The translations under genes and the position numbers were made by a program. From contig NZ_MPKW01000001.1 in the NCBI RefSeq assembly GCF_009729415.1, forward strand, positions 186,001 through 250,000: a stretch of DNA of 64,000 bases, written 5' to 3'. Origin of the DNA: Mycolicibacterium sp. CBMA 234. Its GTDB lineage: Bacteria > Actinomycetota > Actinomycetes > Mycobacteriales > Mycobacteriaceae. Positions 44,781 through 52,817 of this stretch are shown here, piece by piece (the stretch's first letter is position 1; every line of letters starts with the position of its first letter). Under the pieces are notes generated by a model that worked only from the letters and a program-made list of their open reading frames with translations, was not told the origin of the DNA and did not search any database.

Positions 44781-45797
44781 ATGATGAACCGAGATAACCG
44801 TCAGATCCTGCTGCGCCGCCGTCCCAATGGGCTGGTCTCCCCCGACGACACCGAGCTGGTGACGGTGCCCGCGCCCGTCCCCGCTGACGGCGAAGCACTC
44901 CTGCGCACGACGTATGTCGGCATCGACGCCGCCGCCCGCACCTGGCTGGACGGCGAGCCGGGCTATCTCCCACCGCTCCAGCTGGGCGAAGTGGTCCGCG
45001 TCGCAGGCATCGGCGAAGTCGTCGAATCGCGCTGTGCCGCTTACAAAGTCGGCGACCTCGTCACCACGCTGACGGGACTGCAGGACTACGCGATCATCCG
45101 CGACGACCTGTTCAGCACGCCCGTGGTCGGTTACACCGATCCGCTCGCGGTGATGTCGATCTACGGGCCGACCGGAGCGACCGCCTATTTCGGGATGACC
45201 GGAGTCGGAAAACCGCAGCCCGGCGAGACCGTCGTCGTCTCCGCAGCGGCGGGTGCGACCGGATCGGTGGCAGGCCAGATCGCCAAGATCGCCGGTGCCC
45301 GCGTCGTCGGGATTGCGGGCGGCCCGGACAAGTGCCGAATTGTGGTCGAGGAGTTCGGCTTCGATGCCTGCGTCGACTACAAGGCCGGCGACCTGTCCGC
45401 GGCACTGAAGGAAGCGTGCCCAGGCGGCATCAACGTCTACTTCGACAACGTCGGCGGCGACATCCTCAATGCCGTATTGGGCAACCTGGCGCACAAAGCG
45501 CGCGTGGTGATGTGCGGCATCATCTCCAGCTATATCAATGGCGATCACCCCGGCCCCGCCAACTACGTGAACCTGCTCGCCACGGCCTCGACCATGCAGG
45601 GCTTCATCGCGCTCGAAGAGTGGGCACGCTTCGACGAGGCCTTCGCCGCACTGCAGGGTTGGGAGCGAGAGGGTCTATTGGTGCATCGCGAAACCGTGTA
45701 CGACGGCCTCGAATCCAGCATCGACGCGCTCAACGGGCTGTTCTCCGGAGCCAATGTCGGCAAGATGCTGGTGAAGATCAACGAGCCGAACACATAG
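44781..45797 (+). CDS. Zinc-free MDR NADP-dependent oxidoreductase (CurA/leukotriene B4 dehydrogenase-like)
   Basis: 338 aa from ATG 44781 (ATG 44784 and a leaderless ATG 44718 are alternatives). NRDNRQILLRRRPNG is the typical first strand of this group; the coenzyme loop reads VVSAAAGATGSVAGQIAKI with AGGPDKC downstream, and VYFDNVGGDILNAVL is the family motif. Reduces an alpha,beta-unsaturated ketone or aldehyde with NADPH. No Cys/His zinc ligands. Followed after 2 bp by an unknown gene and then the sulfatase. Confidence 0.87.
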   Translation: MMNRDNRQILLRRRPNGLVSPDDTELVTVPAPVPADGEALLRTTYVGIDAAARTWLDGEPGYLPPLQLGEVVRVAGIGEVVESRCAAYKVGDLVTTLTGLQDYAIIRDDLFSTPVVGYTDPLAVMSIYGPTGATAYFGMTGVGKPQPGETVVVSAAAGATGSVAGQIAKIAGARVVGIAGGPDKCRIVVEEFGFDACVDYKAGDLSAALKEACPGGINVYFDNVGGDILNAVLGNLAHKARVVMCGIISSYINGDHPGPANYVNLLATASTMQGFIALEEWARFDEAFAALQGWEREGLLVHRETVYDGLESSIDALNGLFSGANVGKMLVKINEPNT

Positions 45798-45799
45798 CC

Positions 45800-46918
45800 G
45801 TGCTGACCCCGTTTGACGACTACCCAATCCATTCCTCTGCTGACCCGGTCGGCGTGCCCGCCAGCGGCGACCCCAATCACTACGACCGTTACTGGTTCAA
45901 CGGCCACCAGCGCGACGGCGATTTCTACTTCGGGGCAGCCATGGGGTTCTACCCCGTCCGCGGGATCATCGACGCTGCCTTCAGCGTGGTGAAAGACGGG
46001 GTCGAGCATTCGGTCTTCGCCTCGGGGGCAATGCCTTTGGACCGGTCGGCGACCATCGGCCCGATCCGCATCGAAGTGATCGAGCCGCTGCGCACCATCC
46101 GCTACGTCGTCGACTCCAACGAGCACAACATTTCCTGCGACCTGACCTTCCGGGCAACCACGGCGGCTATCGAGGAGCCGCGGCAACAGCGACGCACAGC
46201 CGAAGGCATCGTGCTGACCGATCACACCAGGCTCACGCAGTGGGGGTCCTGGGCAGGGACCATCAGCGTCGACGGCGACGAGCTTGTGGTTGAGGCGGGC
46301 TCGGTGCCGGGCACCCGCGACCGGTCCTGGGGCATCCGGCCAGTCGGCGAGCAGTTGCCGATGGTCCGGCAACCGATGCCGTTCCAGGTCTTCTGGCTCT
46401 GGGCGCCCTTGCATTTCGGGGATCGATTGACCCACTACGCTTTTCACGAGCACGAAGATGGGCGTCGGTGGCTCGAGACCGCGGAGATTATTGATCCGCT
46501 GCCAGACGGCGCTTCGCCATGGAGTCGGGTAGGGGTACGCGAGTGCTACGACATCGGCTACGAACTCGATTGGGCGCCTGGCCGGCGCGAGATTCGGCGG
46601 GCCCATCTGTGGTTCACCGACCCGCTCGAGGGCGAGACGCACATCGAGTTGGAGACGCTCTACACCTTCCGGATGCGCGGCATCGGATACTGGCACCCGC
46701 ATTGGGGACACGGCTCCAACCACGGCCAGTACGAAATCGGCCGGGAATCAATACCTTTGGCTGATTTCAACCCGACGGACTTCGCATCGCTGCACCTGCA
46801 GAACGTCGTCAAGGCGACGATGGGTGACCGGACCGGGATCGGTGTCGTCGAGCAGATCGCCCTCGGCCCGCACACGCCATCGGGCCTCACCGGCTTCTTG
46901 GACGGGTACCAAGGCTGA
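45800..46918 (+). CDS. Conserved protein of unknown function (possible lipocalin/CrtC-like fold)
   Basis: 372 aa from GTG 45800. Beta-rich, with repeated aromatic strands: NHYDRYWFNGHQRDGDFYFG, AAMGFYPVRGIIDA, GRTHYAFHEHEDG-type segment, RMRGIGYWHPHWGHGSNHGQ near the end. This resembles the hydratase-type or AttH/CrtC-like two-lipocalin fold found beside lipid and sterol enzymes, but I cannot name it with confidence. Starts 2 bp after the oxidoreductase gene, so translated with it. Confidence 0.68.
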   Translation: MLTPFDDYPIHSSADPVGVPASGDPNHYDRYWFNGHQRDGDFYFGAAMGFYPVRGIIDAAFSVVKDGVEHSVFASGAMPLDRSATIGPIRIEVIEPLRTIRYVVDSNEHNISCDLTFRATTAAIEEPRQQRRTAEGIVLTDHTRLTQWGSWAGTISVDGDELVVEAGSVPGTRDRSWGIRPVGEQLPMVRQPMPFQVFWLWAPLHFGDRLTHYAFHEHEDGRRWLETAEIIDPLPDGASPWSRVGVRECYDIGYELDWAPGRREIRRAHLWFTDPLEGETHIELETLYTFRMRGIGYWHPHWGHGSNHGQYEIGRESIPLADFNPTDFASLHLQNVVKATMGDRTGIGVVEQIALGPHTPSGLTGFLDGYQG

Positions 46919-47055
46919 ACAGCGCTGCCGATCACGGTCCGGTGACGTTGGGGAAAGTTTCGTCGGCTCGCATCCGCGCCGTCACCGCGTACGGCACAGT
47001 AGATGCCAGAATCGGCGGGCACGGCGGTTCAAGTATCACGGGAGAGGGCCGAGTT

Positions 47056-49395
47056 TTGTCTGATACGCAGGGTGACCAGGTGATTGCGCCGACACTGCCG
47101 AACGGCGGCGTGTTGCCCTTCCCGCCGGTACCGTCCGCCAGCATCGCGGGCCGGACATTGCAGGAGTCGACGTACCAGCCGCGCACCGTCCCCAAGCGGC
47201 TGCACGATGACTCGCCCAACATCGTCGTCATCCTCATCGACGACGCCGGCCCAGGTCTCCCGTCGACGCTCGGTGGCGAGGTGACGACCTCGACGCTTGA
47301 CCGGATCTGCGCTGAAGGCGTGTCTTACAACAGGTTTCATACCACCGCGATGTGCTCGCCGACGCGCGCTTCGCTGCTGACGGGCCGCAACCACCACGAG
47401 ATCGGCAACGGGCAGATCGCTGAACTCGCCAACGACTGGGACGGGTACGCGGGCAAGATTCCTCGGTCCAGCGCCACCGTCGCAGAGGTGCTCAAGCAGT
47501 ACGGCTATGCGACGTCCGCCTTCGGCAAGTGGCACAACACCCCGGCCGAAGAGACCACCGCGGCCGGTCCGTTCGAAAACTGGCCCACCGGTTTGGGTTT
47601 CGAGTACTTCTACGGATTCTTGGCCGGCGAAGCGTCGCAGTACGAGCCGAACCTGGTGCGTAACACCACCGTCGTCCCTCCGCCGAAGACACCCGAAGAG
47701 GGCTACCACCTGTCCGAGGATCTGGCCGACGACGCAATCTCCTGGCTGCGCCGGCACAAAGCCTTCAACGCAAACAAGCCGTTCTTCATGTACTGGGCGA
47801 GCGGCTGCCTGCACGGCCCGCACCACATCATGAAGGACTGGGCCGACAAGTACGCCGGCAAGTTCGACGACGGCTGGGACGCCTACCGACAGCGGGTATT
47901 CGAGCGCGCGAAGGACAAGGGCTGGATCCCGCAGGACTGCGCGCTCACCGAGCGCGACGAGACCCTGCCGGCCTGGGATGACATTCCTGAGGACGAGAAG
48001 CCCTTCCAGCGGCGCCTGATGGAGGTCGCTGCCGGCTACGCCGAGCACGTCGATGTTCAGGTCGGCCGGATCGCCGATGAACTCGAATCACTGGGCTATG
48101 CCGACAACACGCTGTTCCTGTACATCTGGGGCGACAACGGTTCCTCTGGTGAAGGCCAGAACGGCACCATCTCGGAGTTGCTGGCGCAGAACGGAATTCC
48201 GACCACCGTCCGTCAGCACATCGACGCCCTCGATGAGCTCGGCGGGCTCGACGTCCTGGGCTCTCCCCTGGTCGACAATCAGTACCACGCGGGCTGGGCG
48301 TGGGCCGGTTCTACCCCGTACAAGGGCATGAAGCTGCTCGCCTCCGATCTCGGCGGGACGCGTAACCCGCTGGCGGTGCGCTGGCCGGCGAAGATCGCCG
48401 CCGACGCCGCGCCGCGGGATAACTTCCTGCACTGCAACGACATCGTGCCGACCATCTACGACATCGTCGGGATCGAGCCGCCGCGCACCGTGTACGGGGA
48501 ACCCCAGATGCCGATCGCCGGGGCCAGCTTCGCGCGCACCTTGACCGACCGGAATGCCGCCGGCGGCAAGAAGACTCAATACTTCGAGATCATGGGCAGC
48601 CGGGCCATCTACCACGATGGCTGGATGGCCTCGGCGCGCGGACCTCGGCTGCCCTGGGTGCCGGGTCAACCTCCGGGTATCGCGACCTGGACTCCAGATC
48701 TGGATGTCTGGCAGCTGTACAACTTGGACGAAGACTGGTCGCAGGCCAATGATCTCGCGGCTCAGATGCCGGAGAAGCTCGCTCAGATGCGGGAGATGTT
48801 CGCCATCGAGGCCGCGCGGAACGCGGTGCTGCCGATCGGCGGCGGGCTCTGGGTTCCCGTCTACCACCCGGAGTTGCGGATCGCACCACCGTTCACGGAG
48901 TGGGAGTTCTCCGGCGACATGATTCGCATGCCCGAGTTCTGTGCCCCGGCATTGGGTAACAAGAACAATGTGGTGACCATCGACGCGGATGTCCCCGACT
49001 CGGCTTCCGGGGTGCTGTACGCCCTCGGCAGTGGTTCGGGCGGATTGACGTGCTATGTCGAAAACGGCCAGGTGCACTACGAGTACAACCTGTTCATCTT
49101 GCAGCGCACCAAGATTCAGTCCCAGGCTGCCATTGCACCGGGTCGGCACACCATTACGGTGACGACCCAGTACGCCGAGCTGCGCCCGGGCGGTCCGCTA
49201 GACATCACCGTCGCGGTCGATGGTGAAACCGTTGCCAGTGGCCAGGTTCCGATCAGCGCCCCGCTGCTGTTCACGGCGAACGACTGCCTCGACATCGGTA
49301 CCTGCCTCGGTTCACCGGTGTCGCTGGACTACCGCGAACGCGCACCCTTCCCGTTCGAGGGGCACATCCACCGCGTGCACGTCGCTTACATCTAG
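47056..49395 (+). CDS. Arylsulfatase, Cys-type (formylglycine-dependent)
   Basis: 779 aa from TTG 47056, chosen because GGGAGAGGG lies about 10 nt upstream and the protein then begins SDTQGDQVIAPTLPNGGVLP, typical of long mycobacterial sulfatases; GTG 46942 is an alternative. Metal site NIVVILIDDAGPG, formylglycine motif CSPTRASLLTGRN (Cys converted by the sulfatase-activating enzyme), FGKWHNTP, and IWGDNGSSGEGQNG. No signal peptide, so cytosolic. It would liberate sulfate from aryl or alkyl sulfates. It overlaps the convergent nitronate monooxygenase gene by 4 bp. Confidence 0.92.
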   Translation: MSDTQGDQVIAPTLPNGGVLPFPPVPSASIAGRTLQESTYQPRTVPKRLHDDSPNIVVILIDDAGPGLPSTLGGEVTTSTLDRICAEGVSYNRFHTTAMCSPTRASLLTGRNHHEIGNGQIAELANDWDGYAGKIPRSSATVAEVLKQYGYATSAFGKWHNTPAEETTAAGPFENWPTGLGFEYFYGFLAGEASQYEPNLVRNTTVVPPPKTPEEGYHLSEDLADDAISWLRRHKAFNANKPFFMYWASGCLHGPHHIMKDWADKYAGKFDDGWDAYRQRVFERAKDKGWIPQDCALTERDETLPAWDDIPEDEKPFQRRLMEVAAGYAEHVDVQVGRIADELESLGYADNTLFLYIWGDNGSSGEGQNGTISELLAQNGIPTTVRQHIDALDELGGLDVLGSPLVDNQYHAGWAWAGSTPYKGMKLLASDLGGTRNPLAVRWPAKIAADAAPRDNFLHCNDIVPTIYDIVGIEPPRTVYGEPQMPIAGASFARTLTDRNAAGGKKTQYFEIMGSRAIYHDGWMASARGPRLPWVPGQPPGIATWTPDLDVWQLYNLDEDWSQANDLAAQMPEKLAQMREMFAIEAARNAVLPIGGGLWVPVYHPELRIAPPFTEWEFSGDMIRMPEFCAPALGNKNNVVTIDADVPDSASGVLYALGSGSGGLTCYVENGQVHYEYNLFILQRTKIQSQAAIAPGRHTITVTTQYAELRPGGPLDITVAVDGETVASGQVPISAPLLFTANDCLDIGTCLGSPVSLDYRERAPFPFEGHIHRVHVAYI

Positions 49396-50327
49396 TCGGT
49401 GGTGCGGGCTGCCGTGGCGGACAACGCGTCCCGGCAGCCGCGCCACGTTTCCGCGATGATGTCCGCGGCGGGCCGCAAGTCTTGGACGCGCCCCGCGACC
49501 TGACCGGTGTTCGCGACGCTCGCGTCCATGTCGCCGTCGAAGTACAGGCGCTGCACGCGTGCCAGCGCTTCGGCACCAGGGGTACCTTCGGCGTCGAGCC
49601 GCTGCGCTGCCTGGGTTCGGATGACCCGCATCATTCGACGGCCGCCCAGGGGCAGCAGGACGGTGCCGTTGTCGTCGGCATCGAGCACCGCCTGTTTGAA
49701 GTTGGCATGCACCGGAGAATCGGCACACGCCAGCAGCCGCGTGCCCATCTGCACGCCCTCGGCACCGAGCACCATCGCCGCCGCCATGGACCGGGCGTCG
49801 CAGATGCCGCCCGCCGCGACGATCGGCACGTCGACGTGATCGGCGATGAGCGGCAGCAGCACCATGGTGGACGCGCCGAAGCGGTTCTTGAACCCGCCGC
49901 CTTCCACGCCTTCGACCACCAGCCCGTCGACTCCGGCGTCGACCGCCTTCTTGGCGTCAGCCAATGTCCCGACGACGTGAAACACGGTGATGCCCGCGTC
50001 GTGCAACCGATCGGCGAACATACCGGCGTCACCGGCCGACGTGGTGACGAACCGAATCTGGTTCTCCACAAGGATTTCGACCATCTTCGGGTCGCGATTG
50101 AACAGCAGCGCGATGTTGGCCCCGACCGGGCGATCGGTCAGGTCACGCACCCGGCGCAGATCGGCACGGCCCTGCTCCGACGTCGTCTCGATGATGCCCA
50201 GACCCCCGGCGTTGGACACCGCTGCCGCCAGCTGCGCGCCGGCAATGAACGTCATGGGCGCCTGGATGATCGGAATCTCGGCGCCGGTGAGTGCACACAC
50301 GCGGTTGATGTTTCGGGGCCCGGTCAT
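49392..50327 (-). CDS. Nitronate monooxygenase / NAD(P)H-dependent flavin oxidoreductase
   Basis: 311 aa FMN TIM barrel of the NMO/2-nitropropane dioxygenase family: PIIQAPMTFIAGAQLAAAVS, NAGGLGIIETTS, FVTTSAGDAGMF, DGLVVEGVEGGG, IVAAGGICDARSMAAAMVLG (FMN phosphate) and GVQMGTRLLACADSPVH. The EGVEGGG loop differs from the usual EGxEAGGH. Sixty bp after the LLM gene on the same strand, thus last member of the TetR-controlled operon. Confidence 0.9.
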   Translation of the reverse strand: MTGPRNINRVCALTGAEIPIIQAPMTFIAGAQLAAAVSNAGGLGIIETTSEQGRADLRRVRDLTDRPVGANIALLFNRDPKMVEILVENQIRFVTTSAGDAGMFADRLHDAGITVFHVVGTLADAKKAVDAGVDGLVVEGVEGGGFKNRFGASTMVLLPLIADHVDVPIVAAGGICDARSMAAAMVLGAEGVQMGTRLLACADSPVHANFKQAVLDADDNGTVLLPLGGRRMMRVIRTQAAQRLDAEGTPGAEALARVQRLYFDGDMDASVANTGQVAGRVQDLRPAADIIAETWRGCRDALSATAARTTD

Positions 50328-50387
50328 TCACCGACGGTATCAGCGGTGCACCACGTGGCCACGCCCGTACCAACTCCGCGCTCGGGG

Positions 50388-51440
50388 CTACCGGGTGATC
50401 GAATGCACCAGGTCGATCGCGGCACCGAGCGTGTTGAATCGCTCTTCGATGGTGTCGCCCGCCGGGTAAATCCGGACAGTGTCGACGCCGGCGTCGCACC
50501 ACACCTGCAAGCGGTCGCGAACCATGTCCGCAGTGCCGATCAACGTGGTAGCCAAGATCATCTCGTCGGTGATCAGCGCCGCGGCACCGTCGCGGTCGCC
50601 GGACTGCCAACGCTCTCTGACTGCCGCTGCGACGTCGGCCCAGCCCTGGCGACTGTATGCCTGATTGTAGAAATTGGTTGCGGCTGAGCCCATTCCACCA
50701 AGGCTGAACGCCAACTCGGACTTCCGGGCGTCGATGAGCGTCTTCAGATGCGCCTCGTCGCGGGCGAACGACACCTCGGCGCCCTGGCAGATGTCGAGAT
50801 CGGCGCGAGTGCGACCCGACTTGGCGAGCCCGTCGTCGAGGTGCGCGAAGTAGGCGGCGTCAGCGCCTTCCGGCACGAAGCTCGTACCGAGCCAGCCGTC
50901 GGCGACCTCACCTGTCAACCGCAGCATGGCCGGCGTGAGACTGGCTATATACAAGGGGATTTCATGCTCGGCGCGCATGGAAAGCCGCATCGGCTTCACC
51001 TCGCCGCCCGGCAGCGGGATCTGGAACTGCTTGCCGCTGTACGAGATCCGCTCCCCGGCGCTGGCCTGGCGGATGATGTCGATGGTTTCCCGCATCCGGC
51101 TCAGCGGCTTGGCGAACGGCACTCCGTGCAGGCCCTCGATAACTTGGGGCCCAGATGCGCCGAGGCCCAGCAGGAAGCGTCCGTCGGACAGGTTCGACAG
51201 TGTGATCGCAGTCTGGGCAATGGCCACCGGGGTACGGGTGCCCAGCTGAATGATGCCTGAGCCCAACAACATCCGGTCAGTACACGCGGCGTAGAACCCC
51301 AAAGCGGACGGTGCATCTGACCCCCACGCTTCGGCTACCCAGCAGATGTCGAGGCCCATCTTCTCAGCTTCGGTGACGAAAACCCTTTGGTAGTTCCAGG
51401 TTCCGAGGCTCGCGGCCTCGACCGTCGTCGCCGCGCGCAT
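50388..51440 (-). CDS. LLM class F420-dependent oxidoreductase
   Basis: 350 aa. EAEKMGLDICWVAEAWGSDA, LGSGIIQLGTRTPVAIAQTA, GRFLLGLGASGPQVIEGLHG and the C-terminal GTADMVRDRLQVWCDAGVDT are features of the F420-type luciferase-like family, similar to Rv3520c. Shares one base with the SRPBCC gene (TGATG), so the two are co-translated. Acts on an unknown, probably lipid or steroid-like, carbonyl. Confidence 0.88.
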   Translation of the reverse strand: MRAATTVEAASLGTWNYQRVFVTEAEKMGLDICWVAEAWGSDAPSALGFYAACTDRMLLGSGIIQLGTRTPVAIAQTAITLSNLSDGRFLLGLGASGPQVIEGLHGVPFAKPLSRMRETIDIIRQASAGERISYSGKQFQIPLPGGEVKPMRLSMRAEHEIPLYIASLTPAMLRLTGEVADGWLGTSFVPEGADAAYFAHLDDGLAKSGRTRADLDICQGAEVSFARDEAHLKTLIDARKSELAFSLGGMGSAATNFYNQAYSRQGWADVAAAVRERWQSGDRDGAAALITDEMILATTLIGTADMVRDRLQVWCDAGVDTVRIYPAGDTIEERFNTLGAAIDLVHSITR

Positions 51441-51946
51441 CAGCTCTCGGCCCGCTGCTTGATATGCGCGAGTGCGGCCTGCATGCCGGCCTCGAATTCA
51501 CGGAGTCGGTTGAAGACGATCTTCTGCTCCTTGTCGGGCATCTGGGTGATCGCAATCGACAAACCGGACGGCGCCGGGCCCATCTGCGCCCACTGCGCGA
51601 GCCGGGTTCCGGTGCCCTCGGCGCTCAGGCTCAGCCGCCAGGTAGCTGTCGGGTACTTGGCGTCGCCGATAGCCCAGGCCATCACATGCTGCGGCTCATA
51701 CTCGACGATCTCGGACTCCGTCGACCATTCACCTAGCGCTGGGTGCTTGCTGTAGCCGACGAATCGGGCACCGACACAAGGTTTGTCGCAGCCCTCTGTC
51801 CACTCGACTCGATCCAACTCCGGGCTGCACTCGGGCATTACGTTGATGTCAGAGGCCAATTCCCACACCCGCTCCACTGGTGCGTCAATCCACGTCGAAA
51901 CTTCGACGGTCGGGGCGTCGGCATACACCGCACCGGTCCATTCCAT
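51440..51946 (-). CDS. SRPBCC (START-like) ligand-binding protein
   Basis: 168 aa. EVSTWIDAPVERVWELASDI, NVMPECSPELDRVEW and GTRLAQWAQMGPAPSG match the polyketide-cyclase/START-like family with a hydrophobic pocket. Starts 3 bp after the tetR stop. Likely binds or presents the hydrophobic substrate of the adjacent LLM enzyme. Confidence 0.85.
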   Translation of the reverse strand: MEWTGAVYADAPTVEVSTWIDAPVERVWELASDINVMPECSPELDRVEWTEGCDKPCVGARFVGYSKHPALGEWSTESEIVEYEPQHVMAWAIGDAKYPTATWRLSLSAEGTGTRLAQWAQMGPAPSGLSIAITQMPDKEQKIVFNRLREFEAGMQAALAHIKQRAES

Positions 51947-51949
51947 GAT

Positions 51950-52588
51950 TCAACTTCCCTTCCGTGTGGTTCGCGTGGCCTTTTTGCTTGGGGCGCCGTC
52001 GGTTTCGTTCGCTGGGGCGGCGGCGAACAGCGACCGGGCTGCCAGCAGCAGCTTCAGTTCGGTGTTGACATCGTCGAGTGGCTGCAGGCTCGACGTGGCC
52101 CGGCACATGGTGATCGCGCCTTCGATGGCACCGAGCGACATGGTCGCAAGCCGGCGGGCGACCGGGGCGTCGAGGCCTTCCGCCATAACGCAATCGGTGA
52201 CCAACTGATGCCAGGTGCGGAAGATCTGATTGGCGTGGCGAGCCAGCGCTGAATCCGGCAGAGCGCTGACGGCGATGGACACCACCGGACATCCTGCGGC
52301 GAAGTCGCTCTCGCGCAGCAGCTTTCGCCAAAACGCGGTGACAGCGTCGATGACCGCAGCAGGTCCGCCGGCAGCCGCTTTGGCGATCAGCCTCGAGATG
52401 GCGTCGCCGCTCAACTGCGCGGCCTCGTCGATGATCTGGGCACGCCCATTCGGAAAATGGTGGTAGATCGAGCCTCGGGGTGCCCCGCTGCGACCCAGCA
52501 CATCGTCGAGGGTGACACCATCGACGCCGCGCTCGCGCAGCAGCTCGACGGCGGCAAGCACCATCGACTGGCGGGTATCGGGCGGCAT
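51950..52588 (-). CDS. TetR-family regulator heading the SRPBCC-LLM-NMO operon
   Basis: 212 aa from ATG 52588, preceded by CAGGAG; TTG 52612 is an upstream alternative. HTH: AVELLRERGVDGVTLDDVLG, RSGAPRGSIYHHFPNGRAQI. A basic tail KKATRTTRKGS follows the ligand domain. The C-terminus is 3 bp from the SRPBCC gene, so it is co-transcribed and likely autoregulated through palindromes at 52622 and 52716. Confidence 0.9.
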   Translation of the reverse strand: MPPDTRQSMVLAAVELLRERGVDGVTLDDVLGRSGAPRGSIYHHFPNGRAQIIDEAAQLSGDAISRLIAKAAAGGPAAVIDAVTAFWRKLLRESDFAAGCPVVSIAVSALPDSALARHANQIFRTWHQLVTDCVMAEGLDAPVARRLATMSLGAIEGAITMCRATSSLQPLDDVNTELKLLLAARSLFAAAPANETDGAPSKKATRTTRKGS

Positions 52589-52621
52589 CGGCGACTCCTG
52601 TCGGGAGATCAATCGCCTCGA

Positions 52622-52639
52622 TTATGATGGGATTCATAA
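52622..52639. promoter_or_regulatory. TetR operator copy 1
   Basis: TTATGA-6 nt-TCATAA, perfect arms, 34 bp upstream of the tetR ATG. Shares geometry and core with copy 2. Confidence 0.65.
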
Positions 52640-52715
52640 CTGTGCGTCAAGATGACACGATATCGCGGCACGGTAGCCAGATGAAGGCGAGATCAGCGGG
52701 GTAGTGTCCGCTTGA

Positions 52716-52733
52716 TTATGAAACGATTCATAG
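52716..52733. promoter_or_regulatory. TetR operator copy 2
   Basis: TTATGA-6 nt-TCATAG, the same spacing as copy 1 and 5 of 6 pairs matched; both share the inner AT before TCATA. The two sites are 94 bp apart. Confidence 0.58.
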
Positions 52734-52747
52734 CGGGCGCGAACCCC

Positions 52748-52808
52748 CGCGAGCAGACGTAAAACTGTCGGATTTCGCAGAGAAATGACAGTTTTACGTC
52801 TGCTCGCG
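52748..52808. terminator. Terminator hairpin, 22-bp perfect arms, after the fatty-acyl-AMP ligase gene
   Basis: Arms 52748-52769 and 52787-52808 (outer end CGCGAGCAGACG) pair without mismatch; loop 17 nt, itself with ATTTC/GAAAT. It begins 9 bp after the ligase stop (minus strand). The 5' side abuts the TetR promoter region, so it also insulates it. Confidence 0.85.
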
Positions 52809-52817
52809 AAGGAATCT

